12,339 nt of DNA from Halobacteria archaeon (GTDB lineage Bacteria > Pseudomonadota > Gammaproteobacteria > UBA9214), in contig JABDRC010000369.1 of NCBI GenBank assembly GCA_013041945.1, forward strand, positions 1 to 12,339. Reading direction: 5' to 3'. The notes beneath the pieces are model-generated. The model did no database searches, was not told where the DNA came from, and saw only the letters and a list, made by a program, of their open reading frames with translations. Positions 6,665 to 12,339 of this stretch are shown here, piece after piece. The position numbers and the translations under genes are program-made. Positions within the stretch are counted from its first letter, which is position 1, and every line of letters begins with the position of its first letter.

Positions 6665-7269
6665 CAGGTTTGCTGCGCATCACCGGCCGCAACGAGCACG
6701 CCCTCGGCGATGCGCGCCACCTGCTGCTCGATCGATGCATCGATGCGGGCGTGCACCGTCGATACAACACAACTGCCACGCGTGCAGGCAGCATCCTCTA
6801 CAATCTGCCACTGACCCTCTTCGACCGGCGCGGACAGGTGTTCGCGAACCAGTTGCGCATCCTCCGGGTGCAGCTGCAGGGTTATCCTGCGCGACGCCAC
6901 CGGCAACAGCGCCACCGACTCGCGGATAATCGACAGTACCAGTGCCGGATCCACGGACAGCTCGCGCCGGATGACCTGCTTCGCCACCAGCATCGCCAGC
7001 GACAGCAATTCTGTTTCAACCGTTTCGTCCAGCTCCGCAAAAGGCTCTGTCAGTGACTGCATCAGGCGTTGCAGGATTGCGACCCGGGCCTGCAGTTCCT
7101 GTTGCCCCGCTGCCAGCGCAACCTCCCGCCCCTCCGCATAGCCCTCTTCGTATCCGGGCTGGACCGCATGCATCGCGTTGCCGCCAACTGCCGGGATGCG
7201 TTCGTCGATCTGCGGGATATCCCAGCGGGCACAGTCCCGAGCCTCATCGCTCTGCTCGTGGTCAGACAT
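6664..7269 (-). CDS. fliH: Flagellar assembly protein FliH
   Basis: Stator-like regulator of the FliI ATPase; a FliH dimer binds the FliI N-terminus and docks it to the C ring. I place the start at 7269 (MSDHEQSDEARD), giving 201 residues. A longer reading frame to 7356 adds an unlikely Arg/Trp-rich stretch that lies within fliG. The chosen ATG overlaps the fliG stop by 8 nt, like the other junctions in the operon, with GAGGAG just upstream though unusually close. Features include a Gly-x3-Gly helix segment (GYEEGYAEGREVALAAGQ), a long helix, and a C-terminal domain with VAKQVIRRELSVDP and IVEDAACTRGSCVV that is typical of FliH/YscL. Two Cys near the C-terminus (CTRGSC) are uncommon but in a normally conserved turn. 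Confidence 0.9.
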   Translation of the reverse strand: MSDHEQSDEARDCARWDIPQIDERIPAVGGNAMHAVQPGYEEGYAEGREVALAAGQQELQARVAILQRLMQSLTEPFAELDETVETELLSLAMLVAKQVIRRELSVDPALVLSIIRESVALLPVASRRITLQLHPEDAQLVREHLSAPVEEGQWQIVEDAACTRGSCVVSTVHARIDASIEQQVARIAEGVLVAAGDAQQT

Positions 7270-8272
7270 ACTCCTCACCACCCTTGCCACCGATGACAAT
7301 ATCGCCGTTCTCCGCCATGCGCTGTGCGACCACCAGGATTTCCTTCTGCGCCGCATGCACCTCGCTGAGCTTGACCGGACCCTTGGTTTCCATGTCGTCC
7401 TTCAGCAATTCGGCGGCCCGTTTCGACATGTTGTTGAAAATCTTTTCGCCGAGGCTGTCGTCCGCGCCCTTGAGTGCAACCACCAGCTGGTCGGTCGATA
7501 CCTCGCGCAGCAGGGACTGGATGCCGCGGTCATCGATGTCCTTCAGGTTATCGAAGACAAACATCAGGTCCTTGATTTCCTGGCCAAGCTCCTCATCGAG
7601 CTGCATGATGTTTTCGGTGATCGCGTTCTCTTCCTTGTTGTCCAGGAAATTGAGGATGTCCGCGACCGTGCCGGGCCCGCCGACCCTGGGCGGCTTGATG
7701 ATCTTCATTTCGCGGAACTGGCCGGCGAGGATATGATCGAGCTCTTCCAGCGCGGATGGATTGACTTCCTCCGTTTTCGCGACACGCATCAGCACATCGG
7801 TGCGTGTTTCTTCATCCAGTGATGTCAGCACGCTGGCCGCGAGGTCCGCGTCCAGTTGCGACAGCACGATGGAAATGATCTGCGGATGTTCTGCACCGAC
7901 CAGTTCGGCAATGGCCACCGGGTCCATCCATTTGAGTGTCTCCAGCCCCTTGGCGTTCCTGCCCTCGAGCACCCGGTTGATCATATTGTCGGCCTTTTCC
8001 GTGCCGAGCGCCTGCACCAGCACCTTCGACACGTATTCGTCCTTGCCGATGTCGGTGGCATTCTGGCCCTGCAGGGAATCGATGAATTCCTGCAATACCT
8101 CGTTGATCTGTTCACTGGAAATCTTGCTCAACGACGACATCGCCGTGCCGACCTTGTGCACCTCGCGCGGTTCCATGTGCTTGAGTATGTTGGCCGCGTA
8201 CTCCTCGCCCAGACTCATGAGCAGTATCGCAGAGCGCTCGGTGCCGCTCAGTGCGGACCCCTTGTCAGCCAT
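7262..8272 (-). CDS. fliG: Flagellar motor switch protein FliG
   Basis: Rotor protein of the C ring: the N-terminus joins FliF, the middle domain binds FliM, and the C-terminal domain interacts with the MotA stator to create torque. The 336 residues match the family. Seen are the N-terminal domain (1-100), the EHPQ motif at 128-131 used for FliM contact, the hinge MFVF (237-240) equivalent to the Met-Phe-x-Phe motif, and the charged torque helix about 279-297 (FNNMSKRAAELLKDDME) with its Arg, Glu and Asp residues. The ATG at 8272 overlaps the fliF stop by 8 nt and has no strong ribosome binding site, so it relies on coupling. The C-terminus (GGEEYV) overlaps the fliH start by 8 nt. Confidence 0.97.
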   Translation of the reverse strand: MADKGSALSGTERSAILLMSLGEEYAANILKHMEPREVHKVGTAMSSLSKISSEQINEVLQEFIDSLQGQNATDIGKDEYVSKVLVQALGTEKADNMINRVLEGRNAKGLETLKWMDPVAIAELVGAEHPQIISIVLSQLDADLAASVLTSLDEETRTDVLMRVAKTEEVNPSALEELDHILAGQFREMKIIKPPRVGGPGTVADILNFLDNKEENAITENIMQLDEELGQEIKDLMFVFDNLKDIDDRGIQSLLREVSTDQLVVALKGADDSLGEKIFNNMSKRAAELLKDDMETKGPVKLSEVHAAQKEILVVAQRMAENGDIVIGGKGGEEYV

Positions 8273-9881
8273 CGGAAGCGACCCAGTCTTTCACGACATG
8301 CGCGCCGCGCCGCGGGTCATTGTCGATCATCGAACGCGCCATACCGAATTGCTGGTCCGGTGACATGCCGGGGCCCGGCTGCGATGAAAGGCTCAGCCTG
8401 TCCTCGCCCGCCATCTGCGGCTGCCCGCCCTGCCCGGCCGGCAAAGCACCCGGTGCCGGCGCCGGCTTCACCGCCAGGCTGCGCAGCACCGGCTTCAGCA
8501 CACCGAATACCATGAACAACACCAGGATACCGCCCAGCGCCTGCTTGACCGCGCCGGCGACCCACGGCTGCTCCCAGACCGGCACCGGCGGCATGGCCTC
8601 GCTGACCTCGTCCACCACGCGGAACGGGATATTGGTGACCTTGATACTGTCCTCGCGCGCATCGCTGAAGCCAACGGCCTCCTTGACCAGATCAGTCACA
8701 CGCTGCAGCTCGTCTTCGGTGAGCGGCAGGCGCTCGGTTGCACCCGCTTCGTTCGCCGCCGTGCGATAGTCGACCAGTACCGCGACCGACAGCTGCTTGA
8801 GCGTACCGGGCGCAGTCCGCGTATGGCTGATATTGCGGTCAACCTCGTAGTTGCGGGTGGCGCGGCGCGAACTGTTGAGCGGTGTTGCCTGCGCCTCATC
8901 CTCCTCGCCCTCCGTGGTTGTACCTCCCCGCGGCGGCTGGTTGGTCAGTGCACCGGGTACGCCGGAAACCCCGTTGCCCAGCGAGCTTTCCTCGAAGGTT
9001 TCCTCGCTGCGTACGACACGGCTGTCCGGCTGGTAACTCTCGGTAGTGCTCTCCACCATGGTGAAATCGATATCGGCCGATACCTGCGCGCGCACGCCCT
9101 GTTCGCCGACGATCGGGATCAGGATATCCTCGATGCGTTTGATATAGTCACTCTCGATCTTGCGCGTGTACGAAAGCTGTCTTGCACTTCCTGCCATGAC
9201 GCCGACATCGTCACTCGCCGTCAGCAGGCGCCCGCCCTGGTCTACGACAGTGACACTGTCGGCCTCGAGTCCGGGTACGCTGGATGCCACCATGTGTACG
9301 ATCCCGGCCAGTCGCTCGTCATTCAGCCGCGCACCGGAGAACAGCCTGAGCACGACGGAGGCGCGCGGCTTGTTCTGGTCACGCACGAACACGGAGCGTT
9401 TTGGAATGGCAAGATGTACACGTGCACTTTCAACACTTTGCAGGGTAGCGATGGTGCGGGCCAGTTCGCCCTCGATGGCGCGATTGAAACGCGCCTGCTC
9501 CATGAACTGGCTGGTGCCGAATCCCTGTTTCTGGTCCAGCAGTTCGAAACCCGTGCCATTGCCGCGCGGCAATCCGCGGCTGGCCAGTTTCAGGCGTGCC
9601 TCGTGCACGTTCGCTGCCGGCACCGTGAGCGCGCCAGAACCGCGTTCCAGACGGTAGGGAATCGCGGCCGTCTCCAGTGCCGTGGCCACCTCGGCCATTT
9701 CCGTATCGGACAGGGACCCGTACAGCATGCTGTATTCAGGTGTACGCGCCCATAGCACGACATAAAAGCCCAGCGCCACGCTGGCGGCGAGGCCCAGCAT
9801 CAGTCCGATCTGCCGCATCACCGGCAATGCATTGAAGCCTTGCGCCTGCGCAGAGATGTTTTCCGGATTTACCAGTGCCAT
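8265..9881 (-). CDS. fliF: Flagellar MS-ring protein FliF
   Basis: Inner-membrane protein that builds the MS ring, the base on which the rotor and export gate are assembled. It has 538 residues with the expected topology: a short cytoplasmic N-terminus, transmembrane helix 1 at about 25-46 (IGLMLGLAASVALGFYVVLW), a large periplasmic ring-building region with YscJ-like domains (about 50-430), transmembrane helix 2 at about 446-465 (LGGILVLFMVFGVLKPVL), and a cytoplasmic tail. The last residues (ARSMIDNDPRRGAHVVKDWV) are the conserved FliG-binding element. The start at 9881 has AAGGGAAGG upstream. A 130-nt hairpin-rich spacer separates it from fliE, whereas its 3' end overlaps fliG. A Thr/Glu-rich loop (GGTTTEGEEDE) sits in the periplasmic part, a variable site in the family. 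Confidence 0.96.
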   Translation of the reverse strand: MALVNPENISAQAQGFNALPVMRQIGLMLGLAASVALGFYVVLWARTPEYSMLYGSLSDTEMAEVATALETAAIPYRLERGSGALTVPAANVHEARLKLASRGLPRGNGTGFELLDQKQGFGTSQFMEQARFNRAIEGELARTIATLQSVESARVHLAIPKRSVFVRDQNKPRASVVLRLFSGARLNDERLAGIVHMVASSVPGLEADSVTVVDQGGRLLTASDDVGVMAGSARQLSYTRKIESDYIKRIEDILIPIVGEQGVRAQVSADIDFTMVESTTESYQPDSRVVRSEETFEESSLGNGVSGVPGALTNQPPRGGTTTEGEEDEAQATPLNSSRRATRNYEVDRNISHTRTAPGTLKQLSVAVLVDYRTAANEAGATERLPLTEDELQRVTDLVKEAVGFSDAREDSIKVTNIPFRVVDEVSEAMPPVPVWEQPWVAGAVKQALGGILVLFMVFGVLKPVLRSLAVKPAPAPGALPAGQGGQPQMAGEDRLSLSSQPGPGMSPDQQFGMARSMIDNDPRRGAHVVKDWVASDG

Positions 9882-9913
9882 AGCCTTCCCTTGTTGCTGT
9901 CATGGTTCCCAGT

Positions 9914-9999
9914 GGCCCGGCACACCCCTTCCCTGGGGCGGCCGGGCCGATAAGCGGGTCACGATCCTGTGACCCGCGAGCCCCGGCGGCCGGCCGGGG
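9914..9999 (-). other. Cluster of three hairpins between fliE and fliF
   Basis: Three consecutive perfect inverted repeats fill the fliE-fliF gap. In transcription order on the - strand they are CCCCGGC/GCCGGGG (9981-9987 and 9993-9999, 5-nt loop), GCGGGTCAC/GTGACCCGC (9954-9962 and 9969-9977, 6-nt loop), and GGCCCGGC/GCCGGGCC (9914-9921 and 9941-9948, 19-nt loop that contains a nested CCCC/GGGG). No T-tract follows any of them, so I call them mRNA processing, stability or attenuation elements rather than intrinsic terminators (inference). The other junctions from fliF to fliJ are overlaps, so this structure is exceptional within the operon. Confidence 0.55.
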
Positions 10000-10011
10000 C
10001 ATGAATCCTGT

Positions 10012-10332
10012 TTACACCGGCATACTCATGATTTCCTGGTAGGCCGATACCAGCTTGTTCCTGACCGTGGTCATGGCCTGGAATGCGAGGCTGGACTTCT
10101 GCATGGCCACCATCACCTCGGCCAGGTCGACATTCGGATCCTCCGCCTCGAACGCGGCCGACAGCTTGCTGGATGTCTGCTGCACCTCGTTCACCTTGCC
10201 GACGGATTCCTGCAACAGGCCGGCGAAGTCCGGTCGCGCAGCCTGTTCTGCCGGATCGGCAGGCGCACCCTGCGCCATGGATGACATGGCGCGCATCTGC
10301 GCCAGTACCTGGTCGATGCCCATTTCACTCAT
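10012..10332 (-). CDS. fliE: Flagellar hook-basal body protein FliE
   Basis: Rod-base protein that connects the MS ring to the proximal rod, and an early export substrate. It has 106 residues, the usual size. The N-terminal half is polar and helical. The C-terminal part is the conserved signature, with PNVDLAEVMVAMQKSSLAFQ (about 71-90), then MTTVRNKLVSAYQEIMSMPV to the end. The start at 10332 has GGGAG about 7 nt upstream. It lies 22 nt downstream of the sigma-54 activator gene and was probably first transcribed together with it. The fliE-fliF-fliG order is standard in gammaproteobacteria. Confidence 0.94.
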   Translation of the reverse strand: MSEMGIDQVLAQMRAMSSMAQGAPADPAEQAARPDFAGLLQESVGKVNEVQQTSSKLSAAFEAEDPNVDLAEVMVAMQKSSLAFQAMTTVRNKLVSAYQEIMSMPV

Positions 10333-10354
10333 GTGCCACTCCCGTCATTACGGT

Positions 10355-11374
10355 TCATGCGCTGCCCGCGCCCGCGGATCCGGGCAGTTCCATGCCGGCA
10401 TCACGCAGACGCGCAATCTTGTAGCGCAGTGTCCGCGGGCTGATGCCCAAACGCGCAGCCGCATCCTTGCGGCTTCCATTACCGGCTTCCAGTGCCTGGA
10501 TAATCAACTCCCGCTCTTTCTTCTTCAGGTCCTGATCAAGCACCCTCGATGCCTTCGCCACTCCGTCGACCTGTATTTCACCCAGTGAACCTGCATGGAC
10601 CTCTTCCTCGTCCAGGCTGATATCACCGGCCTCGATACAATCACTGTTGTTGAGTATCAGGGCACGCTGCATGACGTTCTCGAGCTCGCGCACGTTGCCC
10701 GGCCACGAGTGCGACAGCAGGCATTGCTCGGCTTCCCGGGAAAGCAGCGGACCGGTCTCAGCTGTGCCATAACGCCGGATCAGCTGCCTGGCCAGCGGCA
10801 GTATGTCGCCGGGCCGGTCACGCAGTGCAGGGATGTTGAGCGGGAAAACATTCAGGCGATAGAACAGGTCCTGCCTGAACCTGCCGGCGTTGACGTCATC
10901 CCGGAGCTTGCGGTTGGTAGACGCAAGGACACGCACATCGAGCGGGATAGTCTCCCGTCCGCCCAGACGCTCCACTTCACGTTCCTGAAGTACCCGCAGG
11001 AGTTTGGCCTGCAGTCCGAGGTCCATCTCGGAGATTTCGTCCAGTAGCAGCGTACCGCCCTGTGCCTGCTCGAATTTACCGGGGTGTGCCTGATAAGCAC
11101 CGGTGAAGGCACCCTTCTCGTAGCCGAACAGCAATGACTCGAGCATGTTCTCGGGTATGGCTGCACAGTTGATGGCCACGAACGGGGTGTGCTTGCGGGA
11201 AGAGTTCCGGTGAATGTAACGGGCGAGCAATTCCTTGCCGGTTCCCGATTCACCGTTCAGCATCACGGTGACCTCGGCAGCGGCAACGCGGTCAGCGAGC
11301 ATGACCAGTTCCCTGGAACGCCGGTCCTCGGCAATCAACTCGCTGTCTGCTACCTGGAATACAGGCTTGCCCAT
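10355..11374 (-). CDS. Sigma-54-dependent activator, FleR-like but lacking a receiver domain
   Basis: AAA+ enhancer-binding activator that remodels sigma-54 RNA polymerase. With the start at ATG 11374 it has 339 residues: a short 15-residue leader, then the AAA+ domain with Walker A GESGTGKE (41-48), GAFTGA (88-93), Walker B GTLLLDEI (107-114), sensor I STN (152-154) and arginine-finger region FRQDLFYRL (166-174), and a C-terminal Fis-type HTH (SRKDAAARLGISPRTLRYKI, 301-320). The ATG has a strong ribosome binding site (GGGAGG). An upstream TTG at 11530 would add 52 unconvincing residues and abuts the promoter described here, so I reject it. FleR/FlrC proteins of this position have an N-terminal receiver; here none is present, and no fleS kinase gene is visible. 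PspF-like architecture is the closest known plan. It probably controls flagellar genes, by position (inference). Confidence 0.88.
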   Translation of the reverse strand: MGKPVFQVADSELIAEDRRSRELVMLADRVAAAEVTVMLNGESGTGKELLARYIHRNSSRKHTPFVAINCAAIPENMLESLLFGYEKGAFTGAYQAHPGKFEQAQGGTLLLDEISEMDLGLQAKLLRVLQEREVERLGGRETIPLDVRVLASTNRKLRDDVNAGRFRQDLFYRLNVFPLNIPALRDRPGDILPLARQLIRRYGTAETGPLLSREAEQCLLSHSWPGNVRELENVMQRALILNNSDCIEAGDISLDEEEVHAGSLGEIQVDGVAKASRVLDQDLKKKERELIIQALEAGNGSRKDAAARLGISPRTLRYKIARLRDAGMELPGSAGAGSA

Positions 11375-11530
11375 TACAACCTCCCTGTCCTGGACCAGCA
11401 CCGCGGACTGCCTTGCAATCAGTCCACTGCGTGGTATCCAATCCCGTGTACCGGCCTCCGGTAACAGCGGGCGCCAAAATCCGTTTAGCGGGTGACCAGC
11501 ATCGGCCACCGGAACTTCGGTCAAATTCAA
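11375..11530 (-). other. Leader between sigma-54-like promoter and activator start codon
   Basis: This stretch is an open frame continuous with the activator, but its translation (TTG start, residues such as LLPEAGTRDWIPRSG) looks unlike an AAA+ or receiver domain. With the promoter at 11531-11546, transcription would begin near 11519, so the leader would be about 145 nt long and untranslated. If the promoter is false, the 52 residues would be an N-terminal extension. Confidence 0.45.
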
Positions 11531-11546
11531 TGCAGGGAGCGTGCCA
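11531..11546 (-). promoter_or_regulatory. Sigma-54 (-24/-12) promoter for the activator-fliE block
   Basis: On the - strand the site reads TGGCACGCTCCCTGCA. It has the complete -24 element TGGCACG and a -12 element CTGCA that differs from TTGCA at one base, with correct spacing. It points at the activator gene and the basal-body genes downstream. The expected activator would be FleQ/FlrA-like or this gene's own product (autoregulation); neither can be proved from the window. Confidence 0.6.
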
Positions 11547-11704
11547 GAAATAGTTTTTGTACTAACTACAGTCAGTTAACAGGGCATTGCCGCACACGTG
11601 TCATTTTTTCTGCACACTGAACAAGGACTTGCAGGGCAAGATCGACGGATTTATGACGCATATGCCAACACGCAACCGCTAACCGGGGCGGTCAAAGCCT
11701 GCCG

Positions 11705-11728
11705 CAACCGGCAAGGCATTGCCGGTTG
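11705..11728. repeat. 10-bp perfect hairpin overlapping the promoter of the last gene
   Basis: CAACCGGCAA (11705-11714) pairs perfectly with TTGCCGGTTG (11719-11728) around a 4-nt loop. There is no T-tract. Its right arm overlaps the -35-like TTGTCA by three bases, so it could be an operator or a REP-like fragment. Confidence 0.5.
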
Positions 11729-11753
11729 TCAACCTGCCTGATAAATGTATAAA
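11726..11753 (+). promoter_or_regulatory. Sigma-70-like promoter for the terminal gene
   Basis: TTGTCA (11726-11731), a 16-nt spacer, and TATAAA (11748-11753) form a reasonable promoter pointing right. Transcription would start near 11760, so the whole 103-bp palindrome would be part of the 5' leader of the gene at 11885. Confidence 0.45.
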
Positions 11754-11769
11754 TCTACACTCGAGACCA

Positions 11770-11872
11770 TGGGGTCAGAGCACAGTTTTTCCTTATATTC
11801 CGTAGCGCATGATGAACCCGGCCTGGAAGTCTTCTTAACAGGAATATAAGGAAAAACTGTGCTCTGACCCCA
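11770..11872. mobile_element. Palindromic element with 32-bp perfect arms (MITE/REP-like)
   Basis: The left arm (11770-11801), starting TGGGGTCAGAGCACAG, is the exact reverse complement of the right arm (11841-11872), ending CTGTGCTCTGACCCCA: 32 of 32 bases, around a 39-nt loop. No target-site duplication is obvious at the edges. I recall GGGGTCAGAGCAC/GTAC-type termini as common next to REP-associated tyrosine (Y1) transposases in gammaproteobacteria; this is memory, not a search. It contains no gene, so it would be a non-autonomous copy. It is inserted 12 nt before a start codon. Confidence 0.75.
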
Positions 11873-11884
11873 CACAGAGTAAAT

Positions 11885-12339
11885 ATGACCGTATATTCGC
11901 TGGACAAGCTGATTTCAGAAACCCGTCGCCTGGCGGCTGAATACAAACGCTCAACCGGTCAGTCACTGCCGGTATCCGGTGAAATTGCCCGGCATGACGC
12001 GGCACGAATCCTCGACCTGACTTTGTGCGAACCGCGTACCGGCGGCGTCGATGCCACCGGCAATGGCAGGCGCGAGGGTCAGCGCATACAGATCAAGTCG
12101 CGGATTCAGACCGAAAAACCGAAATCGGGTGCACGTCTCGGCCAGCTCAACACCAGTGGTGACTGGAATACGCTGTTGCTGGTTATCCTGGACGAGGAAT
12201 ACGAGCCCTGTGAAATCTACGAAGCGGCCCGCGAGGACATCATGGACGAAGTCGATGAGGCAGCAGGCACCAAACGGGCCAAACGCGGGGCATTGTCGGT
12301 GGCCAAGTTCAAGAATATCAGCTGGCTGGTCTGGACGCG
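11885..12339 (+). CDS. DUF6998-like protein with PD-(D/E)xK nuclease-like layout, 3' end cut off
   Basis: The frame is open from ATG 11885 to the window edge (151 codons), with the stop outside. The N-terminal helix region (1-45, KLISETRRLAAEY, then GEIARHDAARILDL) is followed by GGVDATGNGRREGQRIQIKSR around 53-73, a QLNTSGDWNTLLLVILDEEYEP strand-turn-strand region, and KRGALSVAKFKNISWLVW near the end. E33, D56 and Q69-x-K71 are spaced like the alpha-A Glu, Asp and (E/Q)xK residues of restriction-like nucleases. I recall relatives annotated as DUF6998 proteins of unknown function, about 155-165 residues, so the gene is nearly complete. The start has only a weak AGAG site, perhaps because the palindromic element replaced the native leader. 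The catalytic role is inference; a binding-only fold is possible. Confidence 0.7.
   Translation, partial: MTVYSLDKLISETRRLAAEYKRSTGQSLPVSGEIARHDAARILDLTLCEPRTGGVDATGNGRREGQRIQIKSRIQTEKPKSGARLGQLNTSGDWNTLLLVILDEEYEPCEIYEAAREDIMDEVDEAAGTKRAKRGALSVAKFKNISWLVWT

Noticed and set aside
5621..6814. 397-codon + strand frame opposite fliI/fliH
   Set aside because: It is antisense to clear FliI and FliH coding sequence, rich in His/Arg/Gln, with no ribosome binding site; a shadow of GC-rich codon bias.
7270..7356. Longer FliH start at 7356
   Set aside because: The added 29 residues are Arg/Trp-rich, lie in fliG, and are absent from FliH proteins; the ATG at 7269 fits the overlap pattern.
8823..9755. 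310-codon + strand frame opposite fliF
   Set aside because: Entirely within fliF, which has secure FliF domains; no start signals.
9946..9953. GCCGATAA resembling a sigma-28 -10 element on the + strand
   Set aside because: No TAAA-like -35 at the right distance, wrong strand for the flagellar genes, and it is part of the hairpin cluster.
11375..11530. TTG-initiated N-terminal extension of the activator
   Set aside because: Not similar to a receiver or other known domain, abuts a sigma-54-like promoter, and a well-placed ATG with GGGAGG exists at 11374.

Overview
The window looks like chromosomal DNA of a moderately GC-rich, polarly flagellated gammaproteobacterium. The basis is the block order [sigma-54 activator]-fliE-fliF-fliG-fliH-fliI-fliJ-fliK, which resembles the fleR-fliEFGHIJ arrangement of Pseudomonas and Vibrio-type flagellar clusters, together with -24/-12 (sigma-54) promoter-like sites next to it. 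Species cannot be named from the sequence.

Layout. (1) Positions 2-1567, + strand: the end of a PAPS-dependent sulfotransferase-like gene and a glycosyltransferase-like gene 12 nt behind it, probably one surface-polysaccharide or glycan-modification operon. (2) 1634-2605, - strand: a MerR-type regulator with an unusual C-terminal Cys-x-Cys-Pro-x-His domain. It is divergent from a 42-residue membrane peptide gene at 2752-2880. The peptide gene has a near-consensus promoter (TTGACA-17-TATTGT) whose spacer contains the dyad TACAA-C-TTGTA, so a small regulator/target pair is likely. (3) 2881-3265: no confident gene. (4) 3266-3427, +: a 53-residue basic protein with a strong ribosome binding site, convergent with the flagellar block. 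(5) 11374-3480, - strand: the flagellar block. Gene junctions from fliF to fliJ overlap by 1-8 nt, which points to translational coupling. fliE and fliF are separated by 130 nt holding three consecutive hairpins, and fliJ and fliK by 72 nt holding a second sigma-54-like promoter. (6) 11531-11884: a regulatory stretch with a sigma-54-like promoter facing left, a 10-bp hairpin, a sigma-70-like promoter facing right, and a 103-bp palindromic element with perfect 32-bp arms. (7) 11885-end, +: an almost complete gene of the DUF6998 type with a nuclease-like residue layout.

How it fits together. The flagellar genes encode the MS ring (FliF), the rod/MS-ring adaptor (FliE), the rotor switch (FliG), the export ATPase complex (FliH, FliI, FliJ) and the hook-length ruler (FliK). 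The first gene of the block is a sigma-54 activator in the FleR position that has no receiver domain. No partner kinase gene (fleS) is present, and fliLMNOPQR does not follow fliK here. The two sigma-54-like promoters suggest one signal in front of the regulator-basal-body block and a separate one for fliK, matching the timing of hook-length control.

No tRNA, rRNA, CRISPR array or intact transposase gene was seen. The clearest candidates for new biology are the MerR/42-aa peptide module, the receiver-less FleR-like activator, the hairpin cluster between fliE and fliF, and the palindromic element placed directly in front of the nuclease-like gene.
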